Part shown: one piece after another, positions 23,957 through 35,989 of the stretch | Layout of the letters: each line of letters opens with the position of its first letter | Position numbering within the stretch: position 1 is the first letter of the stretch | NCBI GenBank assembly: GCA_033239525.1 | Contig: BSYO01000006.1 | Location: 2,418,001-2,482,000, forward strand | Length of the DNA stretch: 64,000 nucleotides | Source of the DNA: Nepenthes gracilis | Lineage: Eukaryota > Streptophyta > Magnoliopsida > Caryophyllales > Nepenthaceae | Direction of reading: 5' to 3' | Program-made: the position numbers and the translations under genes | The notes under the pieces: model-generated | Told to the model about the DNA's origin: nothing | The model's database searches: none | What the model saw: only the letters and a program-made list of their open reading frames with translations

Positions 23957-25768
23957 ATGGCATCATCCGTTCTAGAAATTGTCTTAGTGATCTCCATCGG
24001 TGAGGTGAGAGAGCTATACGTTAAGCTTAACATCCCATTTCAAATTGTATTCACGATGCCCTGGGAACAGGACAGGGCTTGCTTTCCTCCTGAGAGTCAC
24101 GTTGTTGTGTACGAGGCTTACCTGAGAATGGGTTTCGTCTCCTAGTACCAGAGGAGCTGCTCATTATCCTCGCGGCACTTAGAGTTTCTGTCGCATGGCT
24201 CCATGTCAATGCTGTGTGGTACCTTTGCTCGCTGTGCATCTTTTTTCATCACCACTCGCGGATGCTGATAGTGGAAACCATGAGGGTGATATTTTGATTC
24301 TCCCAGATTGGGGATTGGATCTCCTTGTCCCCTAGAGAGTCTCGTATCAGCAACGCTATCTACGATTCACTTAAGAATTGGAAGGATCGTTTCTTCTCTA
24401 TGCGCATTGTTGATACCCGGCACTTGTCCTGGGATTGGGGCAAGGTTCCCAATAGCTTTATTGGAAAACCCACGATAGAAGAGTTGGCGGCTGTGGAGCC
24501 ACTGTTACGGCTGGTAAGGGAGCATCTCTCCGAATTTATAAGAGATCACCTGGTTTCTATGGAGGAAGCCAGGAAGGCTCATTGAGGTCCTTCTTTAGTC
24601 CAGAAGATCAAACCTCCGTTGGCGGAATCACAATGCAAGAGGAAAGCTGGCGTTCTTGCTATTGGTGAGGCCGGTGCACTTTGCATTGGCGATGCTCCCA
24701 ACAGTCCAAGACAGAAGAGGGCTGCGATAATAGAGCCTTCTTCTTCATCTTCTATAGAGTCGGATTACAGAATGGCCGAATAACTCGCTAGAATCGAAGA
24801 GCGCTCCGAAATTAAGGCTTCTGTGGAGGATTTTAGGCCATGGTGTGAGCCGCTGCATGAGGCACTATTGCTGCACTATTGTAGCCGGAGGACTTGGTGG
24901 CGCAAGTTGTGCCAATGGAGCTACCAGATTGGAGCAAGCTTCTGAGCTACTAGCTGGGTCGAAGAAGTTAGCCGTAGAGTTGCCTGCGGCGCAAGGAAAG
25001 CTAGTCATAGGAGAACTTTTTGGGGCGGCTAGTATCAGCGTAGAGTTGGCACAGGAGACTATTGTTCCAAGTCTCCTGGCCGTCTCACCGGAGGAGGCTG
25101 CTAGTGAGGCTTCAGTGAAGCAAGCTCAGGAGGCTACGACTCCAACGCCTCCACCACCAGGCCTAGGGTTGTGGGGCCATTTAGCAAGGAGGTAGCCAAA
25201 AGTCTTCTGGGTAATGTTTTGAAGCTTCCTGTCTCTTCTCCCTTTGCTGTTGTTGCTTATTTTCCTTGATTTCTTAGATGAAGAAAAGATATTGGCTGCC
25301 ATGCGCAAGGGATTACGCCAAAGAGACGCTGTGATCTCAAACTGGGATGAAGAGATCGTTCAGCTAGAGGAGGAGATGGACCTATTAAGGGCCCAAGTCT
25401 AGCAGCACTAGGAGGAGAAGGCCACCCTTCAATCTGAATTGTCTAATCTGAGAGCAAAATCTTCAAGATTGGAAGAGGAAGCTACCCGGGGGGAGGGGTT
25501 CAATGATAAGCTCCTAGAAAAGATAGTATCGTTAGAGAACGAGCTATTCATTCGCTTGCGTCCATAGGAGGTTACTCAAGCGCTCTGGGCATGGCTCTAG
25601 GAAGGTGTCAACATTTGTTGCTACATTGTCAAGGTGGTGGACCCTAATTTTCCAATTGGCATTCTTAACCTTGTGAACCGTAGCGTCCGGCAACGTGAGA
25701 ACCTTGTGGACAATTCTCGGGGTGCACAGGGGCCTCTCTAGCGTCCTCCCGGGAGCTCTGCTCCTTAG
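23957..25768 (+). pseudogene. Antisense ORF of the Tat-type element (partner of 1843-3578)
   Basis: It runs opposite to the pol of its own element. 23957-24145 encodes MASSVLEIV, GEVRELYVKLNIP and FTMPWEQDRACFPP, the counterpart of VEKLYSQFGIP and FMVPGEDDRTCAPP in the first element. 24325-24585 has RISNAIYDSLKNWKDRFF, the counterpart of RLILQSFKDWKNRFF. Around 25380-25700 there is a Glu/Leu-rich coiled coil followed by RLRP(stop)EV, GVNICCYIVKVVDP and NLVNRSVRQRENLV. Residues in common are spread along the whole length, so a protein was once under constraint. Frames shift at least twice and several stops are present. Resembles the putative gypsy type transposon domain known from plant Tat elements. 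Function unknown. Confidence 0.72.
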
Positions 25769-26830
25769 TTAAGATTTTGTAATTTTACTTTTTGTTGTAA
25801 TTGTATATATATCTTTGTCATCAATAAAATAACAGGTTAACTGACGTGTTGTGTTCCATGACCTTACTTTCATTTGCTCTTTGCACTGGCCGGCTGGCTT
25901 GGTGTACTTTGTATGAGTTGGCCGACCGTCTTGTAACATCGGAGACGGGTGTTGTGCTCTCAATTGGACCTATGTCCGTAAGGAGACATTAGGGTGAATT
26001 CTGATGTCAAACCAAGTCGCTTTTATACTCAAGCACGAGTTGAGGCTTAGGTGGCATTGCTCATGCATGATTCTAGGCGACCAACTCTTGGATGGAACAC
26101 TTTGTTCTTGATTTGTCGACCTTCGTAAACTGATCATGCTATCTCCTATTGGAAGAGGTTGTCGCGCGTGCTTCCTAAGCTCCCTAAGGTTTAGAATTAG
26201 ACCGTGAATGAACCACTTGGATGATCAAGGTCTAATTCGATCACTTACGGGCCGCCTGGATGACTAAAGTTTAATTGGACTGCTTATGGGTTGCTTTGAT
26301 GACCAATATTTAATTCGACCGCTTATGAGCCGTCTGAATGATTGGGATTTAATTCGATCGCTTACGAGCCGTCAGGATGACAAGGATTTTGTTTGACTGC
26401 CTACGGGTCGTTTGGATGATTAGGGTTTAATTCGACCGCTTACGGGTTGCCTGAATGACTAGGGTTTAACTGCGAGTGGGTGAAAACTCGCCCGATTTTG
26501 GGATAGTCTAGGTCATTTATTTTGTGTAAGCTTCAAGTAAGCATTTATATGGAAAAAGAACAAGAAGGAAAAGAGAAGCATGGCACGATACAAATGAAAA
26601 AGAATTTTCTTTTATTAATCATGATAGATGTGACAAGCACGCTTCATGTTATACAGATGACCTACCTGGGATTCACTGGTAATAGCACTTTAGATGGGTT
26701 GCGTTCCACGTCCATGGGACCAACTTGCCGTTCTGAATTTGGAGTTTGTACGCTTGATTTCATAGAACGGCTGAGACTAGAAACGAGCTTTCCCAATTCG
26801 GAAAAAGCTTGTTTTGGTTGGATGTCTTAC
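25769..26830 (-). mobile_element. Spacer of the Tat-type element
   Basis: Non-coding stretch between the antisense ORF and the 3' end of pol, equivalent to 1132-1840 of the first element. It holds the 39-bp tandem array at 26192-26468. The plus ORF at 26522-26836 has no recognisable domain. Confidence 0.55.
26192..26468. repeat. 39-bp tandem array, about 6.5 units
   Basis: Units start near 26231, 26271, 26310, 26349, 26388 and 26427, each like TTAATTCGACCGCTTACGGG followed by GCCTGAATGACTAGGGT. A partial unit precedes 26231. The period is very regular and divergence between units moderate. Confidence 0.92.
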
Positions 26831-29690
26831 CCGTAGCCTCTAGGTTTCGTAAGACCAAGTTTCCAATTTCAAATTGGCATGCTTTCACTTTCTTGTTTTA
26901 ATAGTGTGCGTCTCGTTACTAATAGGCTGCTATCCGCATCTTGACTGCGTTGCGGGCTTCCCTCAATAAGTCTAGGTATTCCCAAATCTTTTGGGAGTTA
27001 CTAAGTGGGTTGAAGGCTTCGACCCTAAGACCTGGGAGCCCAATCTCAACTGGAATTATCGTATCAATTTCGTAACAAAGGTAAAAGGGTGTCTCGCAAG
27101 TTGATTCTTTACGAGTCGTCCGATATGATCATAGGATGGAGGGCAACTCGTCGATATAGGAGCCCCCTGCATCCTCCAACTTGGTATTCAAACTTTGGAG
27201 TAGCGTACGATTGGTGACTTCTACCTACCTGTTTGCCTGGGGATACGCCACCGAAGTGTGGACTAATTTGATACCCAAACTGGTACAATACTTGGTGAAA
27301 TGCTTTCCTGAGAATTGGGTTTCGTTATCGATTACGATGACGTCGAGAACACCAAATTTGCTCACTATGCCGTGGCGGATGAATACCAGGGCATTGTGTT
27401 CAGTGATTTTGACTAGTGGGGCGACTTCAACCCATTTGGTGAAATAGTCTATACTTGCGATGATAAACTTTCTTTGCTCAGCTGTGAAGGAAAATGGGTA
27501 GAGAATATTGAGCCCCATTGCGCAAAAGGCCAAGGACTTTGGAGGGATCTCATCTCCGCAAACGGTTGGTGGTGAAGATTGCCGTGGAGTTGGCAATTCT
27601 CACACCTCTTCACAAACTCTAGTGTGCCCTTCCTCATTGATGGTGAGTAATATTTTAGGTGCATGACTTTAAACTCTAGGTTCTTTCTGTAAATGTGTGA
27701 TCCGCATATCTCGTGATAGGTTTTGTTCAAGGCATAGTTAGCCTCCTCAAGGGTAAGACACTGGAGGTACAGAGTCGAGTATCCACGGCAATACAACCGT
27801 TCGTTGACTATGGTATATCAGTCGGCCGTCTTTTTGATCTGCTTGGCCTTATTCGCGAATCTGACAGTGGTCCATGCGCAAGATATCTCCAATACGGCGT
27901 CATCCAATTTTCGACATCGGAGACTTATATTGCTTCCTGTTCCTCCGTGCTAAGAGTGCTCAAGACTTTCCTCATGTCCCTCAAGTACTGTTCTGAATTT
28001 TCAACCGTTGCAACTTTAGCAAGTCGATCGACCTTCCAGTTCTCAATTTCGGGGATATGGACCAGGTTCAGTTTGTCAAATCTCCAGATGACGTCCTTCG
28101 CGTTAGCCATGTATTTGGCTAAGAGAGGTTGCACGCCTTGAAACTCCCATTGATCTGGTTAACGATTAACTTTGAGTCGCTATAGACGGTTAGCTGCTTA
28201 GCTGAACACTCTTTGGCAAGTCGTATTCCTTCTAATAGGGTTTTGTACTTGGTAACGTTGTTGGTGGATGAAAAATCGAGTTTAATTAATTATTTTACCT
28301 TAAACCCGTTTGGGGTCCTTAGGACCACTTTGACATCGCTGCCTGAATTGGTAGACAAACCGTCCACATTGAAGACCTATTCTAGCTTTTCTGGGTGGTG
28401 AACTGCGTCCTCAATGGGGTCTTCATCGATTATTAGGGTCGTGGTCTTGATAATGAAGTCAGTTAGGGCCTATTCCTTAATGGAGGGCTTATGTCAAAAT
28501 TTGATGTTGAACTTTCCCAACTTGATGGCCCACTTAACCTACCATCTGAAAATATCGGATTTCTAGAGGATATCCTTCAGTGGCTGGTTAGTCAGAACGA
28601 CCACATGATTAGCTTAGAAATAAGGTCTCAGCTTTCAGGCTGAGAAGACAAGCTCCAGAACAAGCTTCTCAACGCGCGGGTAGTGTGTCTCTACGTCAGT
28701 CAATGTCTTACTAATATAGTAGATCGGCCGCTAAGTGTCGGAGTCTTGACGTATGAGGATAGAGCTAAGAGCCACTTTGACACTGTCAAGTAGAGGTATA
28801 GCTCTTCTTTGTCTTTTGGCGGCATTAGCAATGGTGGACTAGCAGGTATTATTTCAACTCATTGAAGGCGACCTGGCACTTTACAGTCCATTGGAAATCG
28901 TTCACTTTTGTCTCCCTTAGAGCCTTGAAGAAATGTTGATATTTATCTCCTGATTTAGCCAAGAAGCGAGACAGTGCTATCAGTCTCCCTGTTATCCTCT
29001 GGATACCCTTGACGCTCTGTGGCGGAGACATGTCTGTGAGGGTTTTAATCTTTTTTGGGTTTACTTCAATCCCTCGCTGGGAGATGTTGAAACCCAGAAG
29101 CTTTCTTGAGGACACTTTGAAAACACACTTCGAAGGATTTAGCTTCATTTGGTGTGTACGGAGTACCTCGAAGGACACAACCAGATCACAAATATGGTCA
29201 TCGGTGGTTTTGCTCTTGACGAGCATAGCATCAACGTACACTTTTATATTTTGACCGATCTGCTCCTCAAACATCTTGTTCATGAGCCTTTGGTAAGTCA
29301 CCCTTGTATTCTTTAGATTGAAAGGTATGACCTTAAGCACTAGGTGTCTTAGTCGGTCATCAATGAGGAGTGATCATTGTCCTTTGGGCTCATTCAGATC
29401 TGATTGTAATCTGAGTACGCATCCATGAAACTTAGCAGTTCATGTCCAGAAGTCGAGTCTACCATTAAGTTAATCCTGGGCAAAGGGAAGTTGTCTTTTG
29501 GGCAGGCTTTGTTGATGTCGATGAAGTCGACGCACATCTGTCATTTTTCTTTACTTTTCTTTACCAGGATGACATTAGAGAGTCAATCCATGTACTAGAC
29601 TTCTCTGATGAAGCCGACGTTCAACAGCTTCTTTACATCTTCTCGGATGGCCACGAGTTTCTCCATGGAGTGGTTCCTTCGTTTTTGTCT
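26830..29690 (-). pseudogene. Tat-type pol: RT, RNase H and integrase, degenerate
   Basis: Minus-strand order: RT begins near KLVAIREDVKKLLNVGFI (about 29660), with KACPKDNFPLPRINLMVDS and HELLSFMDAYSDYNQI. 29340-28849 carries VYVDAMLVKSKTTDDHICDL, where the catalytic YVDD reads YVDA. RNase H pieces follow, including VHIPEIENWKVDRLAKVATV (28134-27925). The integrase zinc finger (CENCQLHGNLHHQPFAEM) and core have IDYFTKWVEVAPLVKIT, VIDNETQF and YPQANR(stop)VEVTNRT. Frames shift around 27500 and 28140. Stops near 29595 (TAG) and 29583 and 29541 (TGA) fall at expected Gln or Trp codons. The element cannot encode active enzymes. Confidence 0.88.
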
Positions 29691-29882
29691 TGCTACTTCT
29701 CCAGTCAACGAAAGCGTTGACCGTCCTGAGTTCAAATGGGTCGTCATGGTCTTGGGTTTTTACCGGCCCTCTTGCTTCTCATCTGGTCATCACCAGCATT
29801 GACCGTCCCAAGTAGGAATAGGTCGCTGAGAATTTGGGCCGTTTTCTCCTTTGTGGGCCTACCCGTTATTGGCGTTCTCATA
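29690..29882 (-). mobile_element. Truncated 5' LTR fragment of the Tat-type element
   Basis: Matches 22980-23190 over about 190 bases, with shared blocks such as GTCATGGTCTTGGG-like, CTCGCTTGCTTCT-like and CCCGTTATTGGCGTTC-like segments. It adjoins the RT end on one side and an A-rich non-element sequence on the other. Confidence 0.78.
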
Positions 29883-30156
29883 AAAAAAATTAACGAAATG
29901 AACAATAATTTTTTTAAAAAAATTGAAGACAGAGTTCATACAAAAGCCAATTTATTTTTTTTAAAAAAAATTATTAGAGTTATTTTATACTTTTAATGAT
30001 AAATATTTTGAACAGTCCATTTGAAAGACTATGATTATAAAATGAGTTTAATATATTTTAATATATTTTATTATTTTAACTGTTTAAATTATTAAGATAA
30101 AATTTTTATCTCTAAAATGATAAGGAAATGCTCTAACAAGTCCATGGGATTTTCTG

Positions 30157-30425
30157 TCAAAGCTTGAATGGCACAGGGTCAGAAACTGCCCTCCAATTAG
30201 AATTTGTCCCCGCAAGAAATACGGCACTCTGAATTATGAAAGAAAGTAAATTTGACAAATTGCTGAGGGTATTTCTTTGAAAGTATGCATTTTATCTTCA
30301 AAATCGAATCAGGTATAACTTCTGGTATCTTATTCCGGTTCAAATCTAACGTATGGAGCCAATTCAATGTTCCAATTTTAAGTCATATCGTGTTGCCAAT
30401 CGATGGATGTCTTCGTATAATAATA
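30157..30425 (-). pseudogene. Decayed fragment of a PSKR2-like LRR gene
   Basis: This stretch aligns with about 14337-14620 of the PSKR2 gene, in the same orientation. Shared segments include GTCAGAAACTGCCCTCCA versus CTCAGAAACTGCCCTCCA, GGTTCAAATCTAAC versus GCTCAAATCTAGC, and AAGTCATATCGT versus AGGCCATATCGT. The covered part corresponds to the last LRRs and the GGQF-type segment before the transmembrane helix (roughly residues 573-668). A gap of about 25-30 bases removes part of one LRR, and many substitutions break the frame. It has no kinase or N-terminal part nearby. A partial duplicate or the remains of a paralogue. Confidence 0.82.
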
Positions 30426-30939
30426 AAGCTGCTTTTTAAAATCATGAAAATGATCTTTCTATTGCAAAGGTAAGGTTCTATGAATGTAATATTCTTTAGA
30501 ACTTATGTATAGGAAAGTCTATGAATGTTGCCACCCTTATTATAGGATGTCTAGTTGTTAGAAAGGAATAATCTATAATTAGAATAAATATTAAAAAAGT
30601 ATTATCTGAAATAATGCAAGAATAAATATATAATGTTTGATTTTTATTAAATTATGGCATCATTAATATAATATTGAGTCAATTAGAAATAATTATATAA
30701 TAAAAATTTGAAAAAAAAATTAAATATTTTTGGAATCAGTGTCGATGCCTGATGGGTGCTAGTGTTGGGCACATGTGGGTTTGAGATAGAATTTCCACGC
30801 CTAATGCATACCTTTGCAACTCTCATGCATGATTTAGACAGTGTAGTGGCATTTGATTTGAACTTGTATTAGTACTTGTGTATGTATGAGACAAAATATT
30901 AATGCTTAAATTACGCCTAATATCTTTTTGGGAGCTTTT

Positions 30940-33512
30940 ATAGGAAAATACATTTCGAAAAGCATTCACAAGTCAAAGGAAGTTGAGTTCAATAGCTTAC
31001 CGGGTGGTAGCAAAATACAACATAAAATTTATGAAGTTAATATATGAGGCCAGGAGGGTCAAAAAGTTTTTACAAGGACTTTAAGACTCAAATAAAAAAT
31101 AATTGGTACCTTTTTGGCTGAGGATGTACGTTAAAAGACTTGACCAGGCCTCACTTATCTAGTAAGAGGAGGAAATAGCAAATTTCTTTGAGAAAAGGTC
31201 AATGAATAAAGGTCAAAACTTGAGGTTAGGAGGATCCTACTTAAAGTCTAAGATGGTAAGGCAATTGGGATTAAATCTTTATCGATGAAATCGTGACACT
31301 TTGGATCGGTGTGTAATCATTGTGGCAAGCACCATCAAAGGACAATATTACCCGCAAATTGTAATTTGTTTCAATTGTGATCAAGTTGGTCATATAATAA
31401 AGGATTGCCCATTCCCACCAAAACATCTAGAGAGAAAGTTGGCCATTCTAGGGAGTGCTTATGCAACAACAGCAGAGGATACTCGTGCCAATTCATTAGT
31501 TGTTGAAGGTAACATGTTAATCTTTGATTTTGTGGCCCATGCGTTGATTGATCTCGAGTCTATGATTTTATTTGTGGCTCCTAAATTTGTCTGCAACTTA
31601 TGTTCACCACATCAAATTTTGGACTATGTTTTGATTGTATCCATTTTAGTGGATAAGTATTTGATAGGGATATTATGTATCCCTAGTGCTTGGAACTAGG
31701 TTAATGGGTTTGAATTGTTTTTAGATTTGATTTTATTAGATATGCATAATTTTAATGTTATTTTGTGAATGGATTGGTTAGCATCTTATTACACGAGTGT
31801 ATATTATTTTAAACAAAATGATCTTATTTGGTATTTCAGAGTATGACTCCTTTGCATTTTAAGGAAACATTAGAAAGGAATCGGCAAATTTGATATCGAC
31901 TCTACATGCGAGCCATTTGATTCGAGATGGATGAAGCTTGTTTGACTTATGTTACAATTTCTAGAAGTCATAGTGTTTATTAAGAATATTCCTATAATTA
32001 TGTGAATTTGAGGATGTATTTTCGGAAGAATTGCCTTACTTAATTCCAAACCTGGTAATTGAGCATGTAATTGATGTGATGCCCAAATATTAACTTGTTT
32101 TAAGAGATCCTTATAAAATGGATCCATTTGTATTGAAAGAGTTGAAGTAACTACTGGAGAAGTTATTGAAGGGACTCATTTAATCGAATGTATTGACATT
32201 GGGAGCATTGATACTCATTTTGAATAATAAAAATAGATCGATATGAAAATGTATTAACTATATGGAATTAAATAAAATTACGATCTAGAACAAATATCTT
32301 TTGTTGAACATTGACAATCTATGTGATTGATTAGAAGAAGTACTAAATCTTTTCTGAGATTAATTTATACTTGGTATCATTAGTTATGGATTAAACGTGA
32401 GGACATACCTAAGCTTACATTTAGAATAAAATATAGCCATTATAAATTTTTAGTAATGCCGTTTGGATTAACAAATATACTTACAGTGCTCATTGACCTT
32501 ATGAATCAGAATTTCTAACCCTAACTAGATGAATTTATGGTGGTCTTCATTGATAATATTTTTATTTATTCAAAAAACTTTGAAGATATGAGATTTATTT
32601 GATAATCGATTTGTAGGCTCTAAGAGAAACTTGGTTATTTGCCATATTAAAGAAATGTAAATTTTAGTTTGAGGAGGGATTATTTCTTAGGCACATAATT
32701 TCTAAAGTAAGAGTGTCGGTAGATTTGAAAAAGATTGAAGTGGTAGCAAATTATGAACAGTCAACAAATGTTGTGTAAGTATGAAATTTTATTGGGTTGG
32801 TAAGATATTTCGGATGCTTTGTTAATAATTTTTTGAGAATTATAATACCACTGATGTGTTTGATTAAAAAATGAGTAGTTTTTTTTATTGGGATGAAGAT
32901 TACGATAGAAGTTTTTAATAATTAAAAAATAGATTGACTTCTACGTTGATTCTATCAATTCTAAATGGTTTTGGAGCTTTTTAAATTTATTGTGATACTT
33001 TAAAGAAATATTTGGGTAATGTTTTGATACAAGGTAGTAGGGTTATTGTTTATGGATCAATATAGTTTAAGACATATGAGCAGAATTATTTTATTAATAA
33101 TTTAGAGTTAATAACTACGATATTTATTTTAAAAATTTGAAAATATTATCTATATGAAAAAAAGTTTGTTATTTATTCTAATCATAAAAGTCTAAAATAT
33201 TTATTCTTACAGAGTAAATTGAATGTGAGGTATCGTCGTTGGATAAATTTGTTGAAAGATTATAATTGTGGAATTCAATATCTATTAAAAAAAGTAAACA
33301 TTGTTGTGGATGTGTTGAGTTAGAAATCTTCGAATATGGTGACCTACTTGATGATTAATGAATGAGAGAAACTAAATGGGATGAAGAGTTGCAATATTCA
33401 TTTGCACTCCTAAGGCTTGGGAAGATTCTGTCATACTTCTAGATTCAACAATTGATTTTTGGAAAGAATTAAGGAGTTTTTAGATAAGTGACTCATATTT
33501 GATGGAATTATT
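30940..33512 (+). pseudogene. Degenerate Ty3/gypsy (Tekay/Del-like) gag-pol remnant
   Basis: A plus-strand series of recognisable but heavily broken segments. Gag zinc knuckle CFNCDQVGHIIKDCP (about 31367-31411), preceded in another frame by CNHCGKHH. A protease-like stretch HALIDLESMILFVAPKF (about 31539-31590). The RT site reads FMVVFIDNIFIYSKNFED (about 32534-32587), with Asn in place of the second catalytic Asp. RNase H near RYRRWINLLKDYNCGIQYL (about 33227-33283) and VNIVVDVLS, and the linker before integrase near 33450-33505. It stops where the LTR of the next element begins (33513). No LTR of its own is visible. AT content is high, consistent with long decay. Confidence 0.8.
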
Positions 33513-35944
33513 TGCCATGACCCAGGCATATAATACACATGTCAAATAATAAAAATTTAATAAATCAGCAATTAAGACCAAATCCAACATGAATATGACA
33601 ATCTATACATAAACATGCCCAAATAATAAACAACCATCACAGGATCCATTGGGTAAAGATCCAAAAAGATAAAACATGACCTGCTAACAATATGTCAATA
33701 AGGGGATAACCAATGAAATAACAACTTGTTTCCATAAGACGACAAAACCATAATCTTTACTACAAGATCTAGCGGTTCACAAATCTTTTGACATACAATT
33801 AAAATACAACCCCGGAAAATCTAAAAAAAACTAGCTAATATAAATATCTATACTCACCAGATACTATGCCACTTCAGATCTTATCCAAACTTCTGTAATC
33901 GTAGCAAAGCCACTAGTCTGAATGGACAAAACATGAAAATATGAGTGTAGGGCCTAGCAAGCATCATATATATACATAAAACAATACATATAAATCATAG
34001 GAAGGTATAAAACACGCAAAACAAAACATAATATCCATGAAATTCCTAAAAATCGAGAAATAGTCTTGTACTAAATTACCGTCCGTATTAAATCGTCCCT
34101 CCGAGACATAATCATATAAATTGCGATTCGGTAAAATCTCATAGACGATCTTATATCTTATGATCCGAGGTCACATAGGTTACAACCATCACCACATTCA
34201 TGTGGAACACATACCATCATCCGGATTCAAATCTCATAATGCAAAAATCGAGAGAAGACTACAAAACTAAAATGTAAATCAAAATACATTCTGGGTTTAT
34301 CACATATTTATACGTACGAGATATTCCTATTACCCATCTATGGGCTAATCAGTGTATATCAAAATTATTTTCACCAAAATACATGCAGAATACAAAGCAT
34401 GTACGAAATCGGAGAATCAAAGATAAATGATACCAATTTGAGGAAGGGTTACCGTCGTCTCGTAACCACGACTATATCGACAGTGATTTAAGCCAACAAC
34501 TCAATACTATCCATGTACTCTACCTCCCATAGATTAGGAACTTACTCACTATATTTTATAACCCGTAGTTTTGGGTGCAATATCAAATTTTAGTTATATA
34601 TTAGGATGTCCGAATATATTAGTTTTCCGTCAACTCCTTATAATGGTTCTCATTTAAATACACAGTGGGACTTGTCAGTTATCGAACGTCTCAACCTTCT
34701 TGCCGGCAGGAAGTGAGAAAATATATCACATACGTCCTCATTAGGACTAAGCCTCCTTGTCGAGACTGATACCAAATGTCTCATTTCTCAGATCACATAA
34801 ACGACTCATCGGGTTTCGGACCGCCATGATCCCGTAGTGACCCCACCCCTAACAGCATGCATGATTAATGTAAGGTCTAGTTCATAGTTTTACAATATAC
34901 GAATACACAAATATACATATATACTGTTTGGGTGTTCAAAACCCTCCAAATTATAAATACTTATATAAAATCACCACACGACCAGTAAAACATATATGCA
35001 TGTAAATAATGAATAAAAATGAAATATAAAAATTATATGCATGTAAATAAAATCTCCGAAACATACGAAAATATTATCTGGACACGAATTAAACCAAGCA
35101 TTGGCTTACGGATACTTGTCTTAACCTTTTTGCTCCCCAGATTGGAAGAAAAATGCTCTAAAATACCCGATCGGCACGTTTCTCTCTCCTACTATGCCTT
35201 TCTTTGTCTACCAACTTGCTTTCTCTCTTCTCCGCACAGCGCCGCCTCACCAGCGGCCATCGCCGATTCACCCAGAGAGCTGCTATTGCCTTTGTCACGA
35301 GCTGCCACCTCCTCTGCCGCTTCTCGTGGCCATCGTCCTTCCCCCGAAGAGCTTTCTCTCTCCTTATCATGTACACGCCCGTCGCTCCGACCACCTCTCC
35401 ACAGCCCACAACTGTGTGCACTATCGCCGCGCCGCTTGCCACCGCCGTGCCGATCTCCTCTTCGGTCAACATGAAGCACGCGCCGCTGCCCTTTTCTATC
35501 TCCTGCGCGAGCCCATCATGCCGTCGAGCACTGCTGCTGCAGCTTCCCTTCGCGTTGCAACTGCAGCAGCTTTCCCTCGCGCTGCACAGTGTGCTCCCTT
35601 CCTCCTCCTTCCCTCTTCTTCTTCTCCTCTGTGCCAAAACGCATCCTCTCTTTCTTTTCTTTTCTTCTTTCTCTCTCTCTTTTTCCCATTTTTTTTATTT
35701 CTTTTCTTTTCTTTTTATTTTCTTGCTTCCTTTTGCCACGCTAGACCACCTTATCCTTTTAATTAATTTCCTCCACTCCCATTTCCAAAAACCAACCGTG
35801 AGTTTTGGCTCACGGTTTTTTCCATTTCTTTATTATTATTATTATTATTTACACATATATATATATATATTATTCATAATATTTTTAATTATTTTAAATT
35901 ATAATTAATATTAAAATAATTAAAATGAGAATTTAGACCTTATA
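33513..35944 (-). mobile_element. 3' LTR of the Tekay-type element (about 2.43 kb)
   Basis: Its left end (CCATGACCCAGGCATATAA) matches the left end of the 5' LTR (TCATGACCCAAGCACATAA). Homology resumes near 34972 (CCACACGACCAGTAAAACAT) and continues to the right end, which aligns as the complement of TGTAATATTTCGG with TG decayed to TA. About 1.39 kb (33577-34970) has no counterpart in the 5' LTR. A GC-rich block at 35160-35640 is open on both strands (up to 234 codons at 35204-35908), but composition and context argue against a real protein. Confidence 0.8.
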
Positions 35945-35954
35945 ACTCTTCCCT
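35945..35954 (-). other. Polypurine tract of the Tekay-type element
   Basis: AGGGAAGAGT on the minus strand directly precedes the 3' LTR and lies about 40 bases after the pol stop. Confidence 0.65.
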
Positions 35955-35989
35955 ATTTATAAAAATTTAGTCCTTGAAATTTACACATA

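Larger units (their letters stand above)
22310..29882 (-). mobile_element. Ty3/gypsy Tat-type retrotransposon, rearranged, with antisense ORF
   Basis: Minus-strand element with, from its 5' side, an LTR fragment (29690-29882), RT-RNase H-integrase (about 29690-26830), a spacer with 39-bp repeats, an ORF on the opposite strand (23957-25768) and an LTR (about 22310-23950). 29700-29882 and 22980-23190 are direct repeats, which supports both being LTR. Gag and protease are missing: RT sequence runs straight into the LTR fragment, so an internal deletion removed the 5' half. The layout mirrors the element at 1-5045. Confidence 0.8.

Noticed and set aside
31870..32127. Minus-strand ORF in the gypsy relic
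   Set aside because: Shadow of the degenerate plus-strand protease-RT region.
35204..35908. 234-residue plus-strand ORF
   Set aside because: It lies in an LTR, ends in F/Y/I-rich low-complexity sequence, and competes with an equally long ORF on the other strand.
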